From assembly GCA_963703145.1 (NCBI GenBank), contig OY969793.1:3038001-3102000 (forward strand): DNA of 64,000 nt. Reading direction: 5' to 3'. This stretch comes from Bog-756 sp963703145. Lineage in GTDB: Bacteria > Actinomycetota > Acidimicrobiia > Acidimicrobiales > RAAP-2. This document shows positions 25,370 through 34,773 of this stretch, one piece after another. How positions within the stretch are numbered: the first letter of the stretch is position 1; every line of letters begins with the position of its first letter. Made by a program: the position numbers and the translations under genes. The notes beneath the pieces are model-generated. The model ran no database searches. It worked only from the letters and a program-made list of their open reading frames with translations, and was not told where the DNA came from.

Positions 25370-25417
25370 TCTGTGAGCCACAGGGTTCTGTGAGCCACAG
25401 GGTTCTGTGAGCCACAG
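25370..25417. repeat. 17-bp tandem repeat, 2.8 copies, each holding a CTGTG-N3-CACAG dyad
   Basis: TCTGTGAGCCACAGGGT is repeated exactly at 25370-25386 and 25387-25403, and a third copy is intact to 25417. Each unit contains the hyphenated palindrome CTGTGAGCCACAG. The block lies 66 bases after the oxidoreductase stop and about 260 bases before padR. It could be a clustered operator or a simple minisatellite. Between it and the padR promoter (25418-25541) I see nothing else. Confidence 0.75.
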
Positions 25418-25541
25418 TTCTCGCTGAGCCGCCACGCTGATCTCGCCAGATTTCCCTGCCACTGGGCTCACCGTCCGTCCAGGTCACGGGCGGTCGCCGA
25501 CCGGACGGCCGACCTCCCACCGAAGGAATTTGGTCCACCCC

Positions 25542-25570
25542 TTGACGGATTGAGTATCACGATATATCGT
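25542..25570 (+). promoter_or_regulatory. padR promoter with palindromic operator ACGATATATCGT
   Basis: A good -35 TTGACG (25542-25547) is followed 11 bases later by the perfect 12-bp palindrome ACGATATATCGT (25559-25570). Palindromes with a CGATATATCG core are typical operators of actinobacterial PadR-like proteins. It covers the expected -10 region (TATCGT at 25565-25570, 17-base spacer), so binding would block transcription. The most likely ligand is the PadR encoded about 110 bases downstream (autorepression). Confidence 0.6.
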
Positions 25571-25678
25571 TACTATTCATAAACGGTCGGTATATGTCTT
25601 CCGATCGTCGTTGGGACCGGCCGACCGGTCGATCCCGACCGACAGAACAACCACACCAACCACAAGGAGTTATCTCTG

Positions 25679-26410
25679 ATGCACGGACACAATAAATTTC
25701 ACGCACTCGTCGAAGGCGCCCAGTACGGCCCGGGATTCCCCGACCGGGGTGCCCCCGACGACCGGTTCGACCGCTTCGGCGGCGCACCCCGCGGCCGCGG
25801 GGGCGGACGGGGCAAGGGCCGGGGCCGCCACGGCGGCTTCGGGGCCGAGTTCGGACCGGGATTCGGCCCCCCGCTCTTCGGGCGGGGCCCGAAGCGGGGC
25901 CGCGGCGACGTTCGGGCCGCCATCCTGACGCTTCTCGCCGAGGAGCCGATGCACGGCTACCAGATCATCACCGAGCTGGCCGAACGGAGCGGCGGGGCCT
26001 GGCGGCCCAGCCCGGGCTCGGTCTACCCCACCCTCCAGGCCATGGAGGACCAGGGTCTGGTCACCGCCGACAAGGCCGAGGGGCGCCGCGTCTTCAGCCT
26101 CACCGACACCGGCCGGGCCGAGGCCCAGGCCATCGGCGACGGCCCCGCACCCTGGGAGGACGCCGTCCGTGAGGCCGACCGATCACTGGTCGACCTCCGC
26201 CGTCTCATGACCGAGGTGGCCGCCGCCACCATGCAGGTGGGTCGGGCCGGCAGCGAGCAACAGGTCCGGGCGGTGGGCGAGATCCTGAGCGCCACGAGGC
26301 GTCGGATCTACCTCGTGCTGGCCGAGGGCGCCGAGGAGGACACCGCGTCCGAGGGCACCGCGTCCGAGGGCACAGCGTCCGAGGACGCCACCACCGACGC
26401 CGTCGACTGA
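25679..26410 (+). CDS. PadR family transcriptional regulator
   Basis: 243 residues. The PadR winged helix spans about residues 75-150: RGDVRAAILTLLAEEPMHGYQIITELAERSGGAWRPSPGSVYPTLQAMEDQGLV, then GRRVFSLTDTGRAEA. It is preceded by an unusual Gly/Arg/Phe-rich, low-complexity stretch (about residues 25-75) and followed by a helical dimerisation region. The C-terminus carries a TASEG repeat encoded by three 15-bp units at 26341-26385. Start ATG 25679 has AAGGAG upstream. The operator at 25559-25570 suggests autorepression; any further target is not visible next to it. Confidence 0.9.
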   Translation: MHGHNKFHALVEGAQYGPGFPDRGAPDDRFDRFGGAPRGRGGGRGKGRGRHGGFGAEFGPGFGPPLFGRGPKRGRGDVRAAILTLLAEEPMHGYQIITELAERSGGAWRPSPGSVYPTLQAMEDQGLVTADKAEGRRVFSLTDTGRAEAQAIGDGPAPWEDAVREADRSLVDLRRLMTEVAAATMQVGRAGSEQQVRAVGEILSATRRRIYLVLAEGAEEDTASEGTASEGTASEDATTDAVD

Positions 26411-26437
26411 CCGCGGTCGGCTCCGAGAGGCGCCCAG

Positions 26438-26472
26438 ACATCCCCCATTCGCTCCGTGCGGGTGGGGGATGT
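26438..26472. terminator. Bidirectional hairpin between convergent padR and pyrE
   Basis: ACATCCCCCA (26438-26447) is complementary to TGGGGGATGT (26463-26472), with further pairing possible inside the 15-base loop. It lies between two convergent stop codons, where a terminator is expected. There is no T run on either side, so it would act by stem strength only. Confidence 0.6.
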
Positions 26473-26509
26473 CCGCGTCCACCACCGGTCGGCCCAGCCC
26501 TGGTCCGGC

Positions 26510-27079
26510 TCAGCCGCCCTCGTAGGCGAACCCGAGATCCGGGGCGGTCAGCAGGGCCCGGAACGCGATGCCCTCGGCTGCGGCCATGGCCTCCACGGTG
26601 CCTCCCCGGTCGACCACCGCCACCAGCAGCACCGGGACCGCCCCGGCGTCGATCACCGCGTGGGCCGCCTCCAGGAGGGAGGTGCCCCGCGTCACGGTGT
26701 CCTCGGTGATGACCACCCGGTCACCGGGGTCGAGGGCACCGGCGATCCGGCCGCCACCGCCGTGGTCCTTGGCCTCCTTGCGCACACTGAAGGCCTTGAG
26801 CATCCGGCCGCGGGTGGCAGCCACGCCGGCGGTGACGAAGGCCACCGGGTCGGCCCCCATCGTGAGCCCACCGATGGCACCGACGTCCTCGGGGATCACC
26901 GAGAGGAGGCCATCGGCCACCAACACCATGGCCTCGGGACGGCACACCGTCTGCTTCGAGTCGATGAACCAGTTGCTCTTGCGGCCGGACTTGAGGGTGA
27001 AGTCACCGCGCTTGACCGAGTGCTCCAACAGATGGGCCCGCAGCGCCTCGAACTCGGTGGAGGGGAGGACGTCGCTCAC
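26510..27079 (-). CDS. pyrE: Orotate phosphoribosyltransferase
   Basis: Joins orotate to PRPP to give OMP in pyrimidine synthesis. The 189-residue protein has the PRPP loop VVITEDTVTRGTSLLEA (13-residue PRTase motif), a KSGRKSNWFIDSK N-terminal substrate loop and the catalytic loop RKEAKDHGGGGRI. Full length. Its ATG at 27079 overlaps the purM stop (ATGA), so it is translationally coupled to purine genes purF-purM. This is unusual and ties both nucleotide branches, both PRPP users, to one message. Confidence 0.93.
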   Translation of the reverse strand: MSDVLPSTEFEALRAHLLEHSVKRGDFTLKSGRKSNWFIDSKQTVCRPEAMVLVADGLLSVIPEDVGAIGGLTMGADPVAFVTAGVAATRGRMLKAFSVRKEAKDHGGGGRIAGALDPGDRVVITEDTVTRGTSLLEAAHAVIDAGAVPVLLVAVVDRGGTVEAMAAAEGIAFRALLTAPDLGFAYEGG

Positions 27080-28253
27080 GCTGGGCCCGGCCCGGTACTG
27101 ACGTCCTCGGGCCAGAACGGCGACCCGGTGAATGCCACCCCGCGCTCCCCCGCCTCGACGTGCCCCACCACCATGGCCCCGACACCGGCGTCGTGGATCG
27201 CCGCCAGAGCGTCCTCGGCGGCTCCGGCCGCCACGGTGACGATCATCCCGAGGCCCAGGTTGAAGACCCGGGCCATCTCGTCGTCGGAGACCTGGCCGAG
27301 TCGTCGGATCTCACCGAAGATGGGCGGCACCGTCCAGGCGGATCGGTCGATGACCGCACGCAGGCCCTCGGGGAGGGCACGGGGCACATTGCCGGCGAAC
27401 CCGCCGCCGGTGATGTGGGCGGCGGCATGCACACCGGGCCGGCGCCCTCCCCGGTCGCGGCCATGGCGGCACGCACGGCCGGGGTGTAGAGCACCGACGG
27501 GCGGAGCAGTTCGTCGGCCAGGGTGACCCCGGCACCGGGCCACGCCGGCCCGTCGAGGGCCAGACCGGCGCGCTCGAGCAGCACGTGGCGGGCCAGGGTG
27601 TAGCCGTTGCAGCGCAGGCCCGGCGACGACAGCCCGATGAGGACGTCCCCAGCTTCGACCCGGTCCGGACCCAGCACCGCCGAGCGCTCGACCACACCGA
27701 CGGCGAACCCCACCAGATCGAACTCGCCCGGCTTCATCACACCGGGGTGCTCGGCCATCTCGCCGCCGACCAGTGCCGCGCCCACCTGGCGGCACCCCTC
27801 GGCGACTCCGCTCACCAACTCGGCCATCTGGGCCGGATCGACGGCACCGGTGGCGATGTAGTCCAGGACGAACAGCGCCTCTGCGCCCTGGCACACGAGA
27901 TCGTCGACACACATGGCCACCAGGTCGATGCCGATGGTGTCGAAGCGGCCGGTGGCCTGGGCCACCAGCGCCTTGGTGCCGACACCGTCGGTGCCCGCCA
28001 CCAGAACGGGCTCGCGGTAGGTGGCGACGTCCAGGGCGAACAGGCTGCCGAAGTCGCCGAGGCCCCCCAGCACCTCGGGGCGCATGGTGGCAGCCACCAG
28101 CGGCTTGATCAGATCGACGGCCCGGTCGCCGGCCTCGATGTCGACGCCGGCGCCGGCATAGGTTGCCGGGATCACGACAGCATCGAGCGGGACGGGATCG
28201 GCGAGTTCGGGGCGGGCGGTGTCTGGGGTCGGATCCGGAACCGGTCCGGTCAC
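27076..28253 (-). CDS. purM: Phosphoribosylformylglycinamidine cyclo-ligase (AIR synthetase), frameshifted
   Basis: Closes the imidazole ring of FGAM to AIR with ATP. From GTG 28253 the frame is good (YAGAGVDIEAGDRAVDLIK, VAGTDGVGTK, GGEMAEHPG, SSPGLRCNGYTLAR) to about 27440 (AAMAATGEGAGP). It then continues one frame over (GVHAAAHITGGGFAGNVPR) to the stop at 27076. Joined, it is about 391 residues and complete. The break at 27430-27440 sits in a GC-rich run; since purM is needed for purine synthesis I judge it a sequence error. GTGA overlap with purF, ATGA overlap with pyrE. Confidence 0.88.
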
Positions 28254-29720
28254 GCCTGGGTACCGCTGGTCACGCCGCTCAACTCGGCCGGCTCGGAGAA
28301 CTGCACCGGGACCGGCACCGGGTAGTTCCCGGTCAGGCAGGCGTCGCAGAACCCTGCGCCGGGAGCGTCGATGGCCTGCACGAGGTGGTCGAGGCTCAGG
28401 TACTCCAACGAGTCGACGTCGAGGAACTCGGTGATCTCGTCGAGCGTCTTGATCGAGGCCAGGAGCTCGTTGCGGTCCGGCGTGTCGATCCCGTAGTAGC
28501 AGGGCCAACGGAACGGCGGCGACGAGATCCGCAGGTGCACCTCGGTCGCCCCAGACTCCCGCAGCATCTTGACCATGGCCCGCGTGGTGGTGCCCCGCAC
28601 GATGGAGTCGTCGACGACGATGACCCGCTTCCCGGTGATGTTCTCCCGCAGCGGGTTGAGCTTGCGGCGGACGCCGTTGGCCCGCTCGGCCTGGGTGGGG
28701 GCGATGAACGTGCGACCGATGTAGCGATTCTTGACCAGTCCCTGGCCGTAGGGGATCCCCGAGGCCACCGCGTAGCCCTCGGCCGCTGGCACGCCCGAGT
28801 CGGGCACACCCATGACCAGGTCGGCGGCGAACCGGGGCCTGGGTGGCCAGCAGCTGGCCCATCCGGCGGCGGGCGCCGTGGACCTCGTTGCCGTAGAGCT
28901 TGGTGTCGGGGCGGGCGAAGTAGACGAACTCGAAGATGCACAGCTTGGGGTTGAGGCGCTCGTCGGGGAAGGGCCGCTCGGAGCGCACCTCCTTGCCGTC
29001 GATCACGACCATCTCCCCGGGCTCGAGCTCGCGGATGAACGTGGCCCCGATCACGTCCAGTGCGGGGGACTCCGAGGCCAGCACCCAGCCCTGTTCGAAC
29101 TCCTCGGTGGCCTCCAGCCGGCCCAGGCACAGCGGGCGGAAGCCGTTCGGGTCGCGCACGCCGATCAGGCGGTCGGCGTCGAGCAGGACGAAGGAGAACG
29201 CACCTTCGACCGAGGGAAGCACCTTCATCAGGGCGTGCTCCAGGTCGTCGCCCACCTCGGCCCGGGTCCGCTCGGGCAGGTCGGCCGGGAACGACTGGCC
29301 GAGGAGCTCGGCCACCAGGTCGCTGTCGGACGACACCAGGCCCGGCAGCATGCCGGCCACCCCGGCGAGCTCGGCGGTGTTGGTCAGATTGCCGTTGTGG
29401 CCGAGGGCGAACCCGGCGCGGCCCACGCCCCGGAACACCGGCTGGGCGTTCATCCAGTCGCTGGAGCCGGCCGTCGAATACCGGGTGTGGCCGATGGCCA
29501 TGTGGCCCCGCAGGCCGGAGAGCTTGCGCTCGTCGAACACCGTGGTGACCAGCCCCATGTCCTTCAGGACGGTGATGGCGTCACCGTCGCTGACCGCCAT
29601 GCCGGCCGATTCCTGGCCGCGGTGCTGGAGGGCGTAGAGCCCGTCGAAGGTCAGGTGTGCGACAGAGCGCCCCGGGGCGTAGACCCCGAAGACTCCGCAC
29701 GCTTCCTTGGCCTCCATCAT
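28250..29720 (-). CDS. purF: Amidophosphoribosyltransferase (glutamine-PRPP), frameshifted
   Basis: First committed step of purine synthesis: PRPP plus glutamine to phosphoribosylamine. The sequence MMEAKEACGVFG has the catalytic Cys8 behind a short propeptide; NTN glutaminase (QHRGQESAG, GHNGNLTN) is followed by the PRTase loop VIVVDDSIVRGTT. Cysteines in KLCIFEFVYF, RWPCYYGID and GFCDACLTG match the 4Fe-4S ligands of the Bacillus-type enzyme, which is oxygen-labile. The frame breaks near 28825-28835 in GCCCCGG (LLATQAP / FAADLVMGVPDSG). The start is ATG 29720 or the adjacent 29717. Coupled to purM by a GTGA overlap. Confidence 0.88.
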
Positions 29721-29881
29721 CGGTTCGTCACCGCACACACCGGGGGTCGTCGGGCTCGTCCTTCGCCACGATTAGGCCACACAATCACCTCACCGTGCCA
29801 ACCCAGCCTAGTGGCCCGGGTGCCTCGAGCACCGACCAGCGGGCCCAGCCCGACGGCCCGCCCCCGGTAGCCTCGGCCGCG

Positions 29882-30731
29882 GTGATCGACCTCCATACCC
29901 ATTCCACCGTCTCGGACGGCAGCGACCCACCCGCCAGGATCCCCGAGCTGGCCGCCGAGGCCGGCTGCAGTGCCGTGGCCCTCACCGACCACGATTCGTT
30001 CGCCGGGATCGGCCCGGCCGCTGGACCGCGCCGACGAACTGGGCGTCCGGCTGGTCCCCGGCTGTGAGGTGTCCTGCCTGCCGGTCGGCGGCGGGGGACT
30101 CCATGTCCTGGTCTACTTCGTCGACGACGACGGTAGCGAGCTCGGCGCCGAGCTGGGCCGTCTGCGCATCGACCGACGGTCACGCAACCTGGCCCTGGTC
30201 GACCGCCTCGCCGCCCTCGGGATCCCCCTCACCTACGACCAGGTGGTCACCGTGGCCGGGGGCGAGGAGGGCGTGGGCCGCCCCCACTTCGCTGCAGTGC
30301 TGGTGGCGATCGGGGCCGCCGAGTCGATCGACGACGCCTTCGAGCGCTACCTGGCCAACGGCCGCCCCGGCTACGTGCCCAAAGGGCGCCTCACCGGTCC
30401 CGACGTGGCTCGCCTGGCCCGGGCCTCGGGCGGGGTGGCGGTGCTCGCCCACCCCTACAGCACCGGGTTGTCGGGGACCGAACTGGCCCGGCTGGTCGAG
30501 GAACTGGCCGCCGCCGGGTTCGCCGGGCTCGAGGCCACCTACGGCCGCTACTCGCCCCGCCAGCGCCAGGACCTCGGCAATCTGGCCCGGCGCTTCGACC
30601 TGGTGGCCACCGGCGGCTCGGATCACCACGGGGCGTCCAAGCCCGACCTCACGGTGGGCACGGGTCAGGGCGATCTCAAGGTCCCCGACCAGGTCCTGGC
30701 CCGCCTGGAAGAGCGGCGGCCCGACGCCTGA
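29882..30731 (+). CDS. PHP-domain phosphoesterase, frameshifted
   Basis: A metal-dependent phosphoesterase of the PHP family, near the YciV/RNase AM group that hydrolyses 3',5'-bisphosphates or RNA 5' ends. The metal-site motifs are all present: DLHTHSTVSDGSD at the start, TDHDSFAG, then AHPYS and GGSDHHG near the C-terminus. The frame from GTG 29882 breaks near 30015-30020 (FAGIGPA / LDRADELGVRLVPG) and continues to the stop at 30731. Joined, it is about 283 residues, a normal length. It lies divergent from purF and convergent on purL. Substrate not determined. Confidence 0.8.
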
Positions 30732-30756
30732 CTCCCGGTTGACCCGATGGTCACTG

Positions 30757-33027
30757 TCAGTTGGTGACGGGGGCCAGCTCGTCCAGCAGTGACGGCAGTC
30801 GGCCCCGCCAGGCCTCGGTGGCCTCGGCCACGCCGACGTCGACCAATCCCTCGATCACCAGCCGGTCCCCGCCGGTCCGGCCGAGGACCCGGAACCCCAC
30901 CCCGGCCTCGGCCGCCCGGGAGATGAGCTCGGCACGGCGAGTGGTGCACACCACCACCCGGGACGGCGCCTCGGTGAACAGCTCGTGGTGGTCGGCCACC
31001 CCGCCGACCACCAGCCCGACACCCGAGCGCACCGCCAGCTCGGCCAGCGCCACCCCGAGCCCCCCGCAGGACACATCGTGGATGCCGGCCACCAACTGCT
31101 CCCCGCCGGCCACGCCGTCGGCCACCAGCTCCGTCACCAACTCCACCAGGCGCCCGTGGCCGACCAGATCCAGCGCGGGCAGGGTCCCGTTGCGGTGACC
31201 CCGGCGCTCGACGGCCCAGCGCGACCCGGCCAGTGAGGGTGGGTTGCGGCGGGTGGAGGTGGCGCCCACGCTGGCATCCAGAAGCACCAGGGAGGCCTCC
31301 CCGACCAGGGTGATCCCCGGCGGCCGCGCCGCCAGGCGCTCGATGAGGCCGAGCACCCCGATGACCGGAGTCGGGTCGATGTCGACACCGAAGCTCTCGT
31401 TGTACAGGCTCACGTTCCCACCGATCACCGGCAGCCCGAGGGCCAGGCAGGCCTCGGACATGCCGTCGATGGCCTCGGACAGCTGCCACATGACCTCGGG
31501 GTGCTCCGGATTGCCGAAGTTGAGGCAGTTGACGACCGCCATCGGCTTCGCCCCCGAGCACGCCACGTTGAGGGCGCCCTCGGCCACCGTCGCCGCGGCG
31601 CCGGCTCGGGGGTCGATGGCACACCAGGTGGGATTGGAGTCGGTGGTGAGGGCGAGGCCCCGCGCCGACGCCGGGAGGCCGGGTGCTGCCAACCGCAGCA
31701 CGGCCGCGTCCCCGCCCGGCCCTTCGACGGTGTTGAGGAAGAGCTGATGGTCGTACTGGCGGTAGACCCAGGACGGATCGGACAGCAGCGCCAGCACGTC
31801 CGGCCCGCAGTCGGCCGGGGCCGGGAGCGCGCCGGGGTCGTCCGCAGCGCGGGCGTCGTGGTCGGCCGGGCGGGCCAGGGGCCGGTGGTAGAGGGGGGCG
31901 TCCTCGCTGAGGGCGGCCGCCGGCACGTCGCCCAGGACCTCACCGTCGAAGCCGTCGAGGATGCGCAGGCGGCCGGGCTGGCCGTCCGGCTCGGTGACGC
32001 GGCCGACCACAGCGGCGCGCACCTCCCAGCGCTGGCACACCTCCTCGACCCGGGCCAGGTCCTCGGGAGTGACGATGGCCAGCATCCGCTCCTGGCTCTC
32101 GGAGGTCATCACCTCGTAGGCGGCCATGCCGGGCTCGCGACGCGGCACGGCCGAGACGTCGACGTCCATGCCCACCCCGCCGCGGGCGGCCGTCTCACTG
32201 GTGGCACAGACCAGGCCCGCTCCACCGAGGTCCTGGATGCCGACCACCAGCTTGGCGTCGAGCAGCTCGAGGCAGGCCTCGATGAGCCGCTTCTCCTCGT
32301 AGGGGTCGCCCACCTGGACGCTCGGGCGTTTGGCCGCCTCGGCCTCGGCATCCCCGCCGCCGAAGCCCGCCGACGCCAGCACGCTGACCCCCCCGATCCC
32401 GTCCCGGCCCGTGGACGACCCGAGGAGCACAGCCAGGTTCCCCACACCGGTGGCCGCACCCAGGACCAGGCGGTCGGTCGGCAACACCCCCATGCACAAC
32501 ACGTTCACGAGGGGGTTCTGGGCGTAGCAGTCGTTGAAGGTCAGCTCGCCCCCCACCGTCGGGACGCCCACCGAGTTCCCGTAGCCGGAGATGCCGGCCA
32601 CCACACCCTCGATCAGCCACTGCTGGCGGGCGGCGGTCGGGTCGCCGAAGAACAGGGGGTCCATGACGGCGATGGGCCGGGCGCCCATGGTGAAGATGTC
32701 CCGCAGGATCCCGCCCACCCCGGTGGCCGCCCCCTGGTAGGGCTCGATGGCCGAGGGGTGGTTGTGGCTCTCGATGCGGATGGCCACGGCGATGCCGTCG
32801 CCGGCGTCGATGACCCCGGCGTTCTCGCCTGGGCCGACCAGCACGTGGGGGGCCTCGGTCGGGAGCCGGCGCAGGTGGAGCCGGGACGACTTGTAGGAGC
32901 AGTGCTCGCTCCACATCACGGCGAACAGGGCCAGCTCCAGATGGTTGGGCGACCGGTGCAGGATCGCCTCCACCTCGTCCCGCTCGCCGTCGGTCAACCC
33001 CAGGGCACGATGGAGCGGCTCGTTCAT
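30757..33027 (-). CDS. purL: Phosphoribosylformylglycinamidine synthase subunit PurL
   Basis: Converts FGAR to FGAM with ATP, using ammonia channelled from PurQ with PurS as bridge. The 756-residue small-type PurL has the catalytic region LFAVMWSEHCSYKSSRLHL near the N-terminus (conserved His), GPGENAGVIDAGDG, an IRIESHNHPSAIEPYQGAATGVGGILRD loop and a second half of the same fold (NVACSGAKPMAVVNCLNFGNPE). The ATG at 33027 lies 7 bases after TACGCT and looks leaderless; the open frame further upstream is not family-like. It is 1 kb away from purQ and separately transcribed. Confidence 0.97.
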   Translation of the reverse strand: MNEPLHRALGLTDGERDEVEAILHRSPNHLELALFAVMWSEHCSYKSSRLHLRRLPTEAPHVLVGPGENAGVIDAGDGIAVAIRIESHNHPSAIEPYQGAATGVGGILRDIFTMGARPIAVMDPLFFGDPTAARQQWLIEGVVAGISGYGNSVGVPTVGGELTFNDCYAQNPLVNVLCMGVLPTDRLVLGAATGVGNLAVLLGSSTGRDGIGGVSVLASAGFGGGDAEAEAAKRPSVQVGDPYEEKRLIEACLELLDAKLVVGIQDLGGAGLVCATSETAARGGVGMDVDVSAVPRREPGMAAYEVMTSESQERMLAIVTPEDLARVEEVCQRWEVRAAVVGRVTEPDGQPGRLRILDGFDGEVLGDVPAAALSEDAPLYHRPLARPADHDARAADDPGALPAPADCGPDVLALLSDPSWVYRQYDHQLFLNTVEGPGGDAAVLRLAAPGLPASARGLALTTDSNPTWCAIDPRAGAAATVAEGALNVACSGAKPMAVVNCLNFGNPEHPEVMWQLSEAIDGMSEACLALGLPVIGGNVSLYNESFGVDIDPTPVIGVLGLIERLAARPPGITLVGEASLVLLDASVGATSTRRNPPSLAGSRWAVERRGHRNGTLPALDLVGHGRLVELVTELVADGVAGGEQLVAGIHDVSCGGLGVALAELAVRSGVGLVVGGVADHHELFTEAPSRVVVCTTRRAELISRAAEAGVGFRVLGRTGGDRLVIEGLVDVGVAEATEAWRGRLPSLLDELAPVTN

Positions 33028-33612
33028 CGCCCCGAGCGTACCTGTCCGACGCCCACCCTCCGATGGTCCAGGCACCGGGTCGGCGCCCCATAGCCGACCT
33101 ATCGACGGGCACTCCAACGGGCCCGGGCGGCACCGCATCTGGGGACAATTCGACCGGGACCATCGAGGCCGTCGGGCACCCATTGGGTTCCTCCCGACAG
33201 CCGTCGCTCCTCCGGTCGACATCAGCCCGTGACCGCCTCCATAGAGCACACCGGCCACCGGATAGGCGACGCTGATCCGACCTACTCATGTGGTGGGATT
33301 TGACGGGTGATAGGCCACAGCCGACCAGGGTTTTCCCTGGTGCAGCCCACCGTGACCGCATTGACCGGCTGCGGGGAACGCCGATCGATGGGGTGACCGG
33401 GAGTCAAAAGGGCCGCCGCAGAGTCTGCCCATCAGGCATCAATGGGATGTCGGACAGTCTCGGATCGACTGAAATCCATCCGTCCGGCAATGGATGCTCG
33501 GGCGTCACCGACCTACTCAATCGTGCCCGGGAGGGTGCCACCAAAGAGATGTGTCCGGACCGCGGAGATCATCGGGGTTGCCAACAATGGGCATCTCTGG
33601 GAAGCTCTCGGC
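33028..33612. other. 585-bp intergenic region without a convincing gene
   Basis: It lies between divergent purL and the hypothetical gene at 33613. The first bases hold the purL -10-like box (TACGCT, minus strand, 33035-33040). Open frames crossing it on the plus strand have no family-like sequence and unusual composition. A small hairpin CCAGGG-TTTT-CCCTGG lies at 33325-33340. The GC content looks lower than in the neighbours. I see no tRNA, riboswitch or repeat. Confidence 0.6.
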
Positions 33613-34044
33613 ATGGCAGCGACCACAACGACGAAATCACGCAAAAAAACCCCGATGTCGGACGACCACAAGGCGGCCTTGGCCCGGGGGCGGGAAGAGG
33701 GTCGGGTCGTTCGCCGGTACCTCGAGGCACTCGAGTCGTCGCGACCCCGCCGGGGCCGCAAGCGCACGCCCGAATCCATCAAGAAGCGCCTGGTGGCCAT
33801 CGACGCCAGCCTGGCCGGCGCCGACCCGTTGTCCCGGCTGCACCTGGTGGAGGAGAAGCAGCGCCTGGAGTCCGAGCTCTCCCACACCGGCGAGACGGTG
33901 GACATGGCCGCACTCGAGAAGAACTTCATCAAAGTGGCCCGGGTCTACGGGGACCGCAAGGGGATCTCGTATTCGGCGTGGCGGACCGTGGGCGTCAGCG
34001 CCTCGGTCCTCCAGCAGGCCAAGATCCCGCGCTCACGCAGCTGA
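33613..34044 (+). CDS. Conserved small basic protein of unknown function
   Basis: 143 residues, soluble and strongly basic in its first half. The N-terminus is Thr/Lys-rich; RPRRGRKRTPESIKKRL resembles an AT-hook-like DNA contact, then a charged coiled helix (LHLVEEKQRLESELS), and the C-terminal VYGDRKGISYSAWRTVGVSASVLQQAKI looks like a helix-turn-helix recognition region. I read it as a possible DNA-binding or nucleoid protein; the family is known to me only as an actinobacterial hypothetical. The ATG at 33613 is preferred over an upstream frame extension to 33442, which looks non-coding. Confidence 0.65.
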   Translation: MAATTTTKSRKKTPMSDDHKAALARGREEGRVVRRYLEALESSRPRRGRKRTPESIKKRLVAIDASLAGADPLSRLHLVEEKQRLESELSHTGETVDMAALEKNFIKVARVYGDRKGISYSAWRTVGVSASVLQQAKIPRSRS

Positions 34045-34080
34045 CCGGGCCCGTCCCCGGACCGGGGACCGCCTGGTGGC

Positions 34081-34773
34081 TCAGGCGGCGGTGACGCCCG
34101 AGCTGCGCAGGGTGGCCGCACCCACCAGCGCTTCGAGCAGCACCGCACCGTCGGTCGAGCCCAACAGCGGGTCCGACGCCCGTTCGGGGTGGGGCATCAG
34201 CCCGACCACGTTGCGGGCCTCATTGCACACCCCGGCGATGCTGTCGACCGATCCATTGGGATTGTCGACGTAGCGGAGGACGACCCGTTCCTCGTCCCGG
34301 AGCCGGGCCAACGTGGCCTCGTCACAGGTGTAATTGCCCTCGAAGTGATTGATGGGAATCCGGAGCTCGGTTCCGGTGGCCACTCCGCTGGTCAGCACCG
34401 AGTCGGAGGACTCCACCCGCACCGTCACCGTGGTGCACAAGAACCGGAGACCGCGGTTCTTCTGCAGGGCCCCCGGCAGCAGTCCGGCCTCGGTCAGGAC
34501 CTGGAAGCCGTTGCAGATCCCCACCACCGGGCCCCCGTCCGCGGCGAACCGGCCCACCGCCTCCATCACCGGGGAGAACCGGGCGATGGCCCCGGGGCGC
34601 AGGTAGTCGCCGTGGGCGAACCCCCCGGGCAGGATCAGCGCGTCGAACTCGGTCACCGAGGTGTCGCCGTGCCAGACCAGCTCGGAGGCGGCACCGAGCC
34701 GGCCGGCGGCCAGGACGGCATCGTGCTCGCAGTTGGTCCCCGGGAACATGACCACACCCACGCGGGGGGCCAT
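34081..34773 (-). CDS. purQ: Phosphoribosylformylglycinamidine synthase subunit PurQ (glutaminase)
   Basis: Supplies ammonia from glutamine to PurL. The 230-residue class I glutamine amidotransferase has the nucleophile in GICNGFQVL and the His/Glu of the triad in LMPHPE; N-terminal VGVVMFPGTNCEHD is the PurQ signature. The ATG at 34773 shares one base with the purS stop (TGATG), so PurS and PurQ are coupled. Last gene of the six-gene purine block. Confidence 0.97.
   Translation of the reverse strand: MAPRVGVVMFPGTNCEHDAVLAAGRLGAASELVWHGDTSVTEFDALILPGGFAHGDYLRPGAIARFSPVMEAVGRFAADGGPVVGICNGFQVLTEAGLLPGALQKNRGLRFLCTTVTVRVESSDSVLTSGVATGTELRIPINHFEGNYTCDEATLARLRDEERVVLRYVDNPNGSVDSIAGVCNEARNVVGLMPHPERASDPLLGSTDGAVLLEALVGAATLRSSGVTAA

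Noticed and set aside
25370..25417. Tandem repeat considered as a CRISPR array
   Set aside because: Units are 17 bases and contiguous, with no unique spacers and no cas genes in the window.
33288..34094. 268-codon frame over the gap and the hypothetical gene
   Set aside because: It is shadow of the 33613 gene in another frame, with compositional bias and no motifs.
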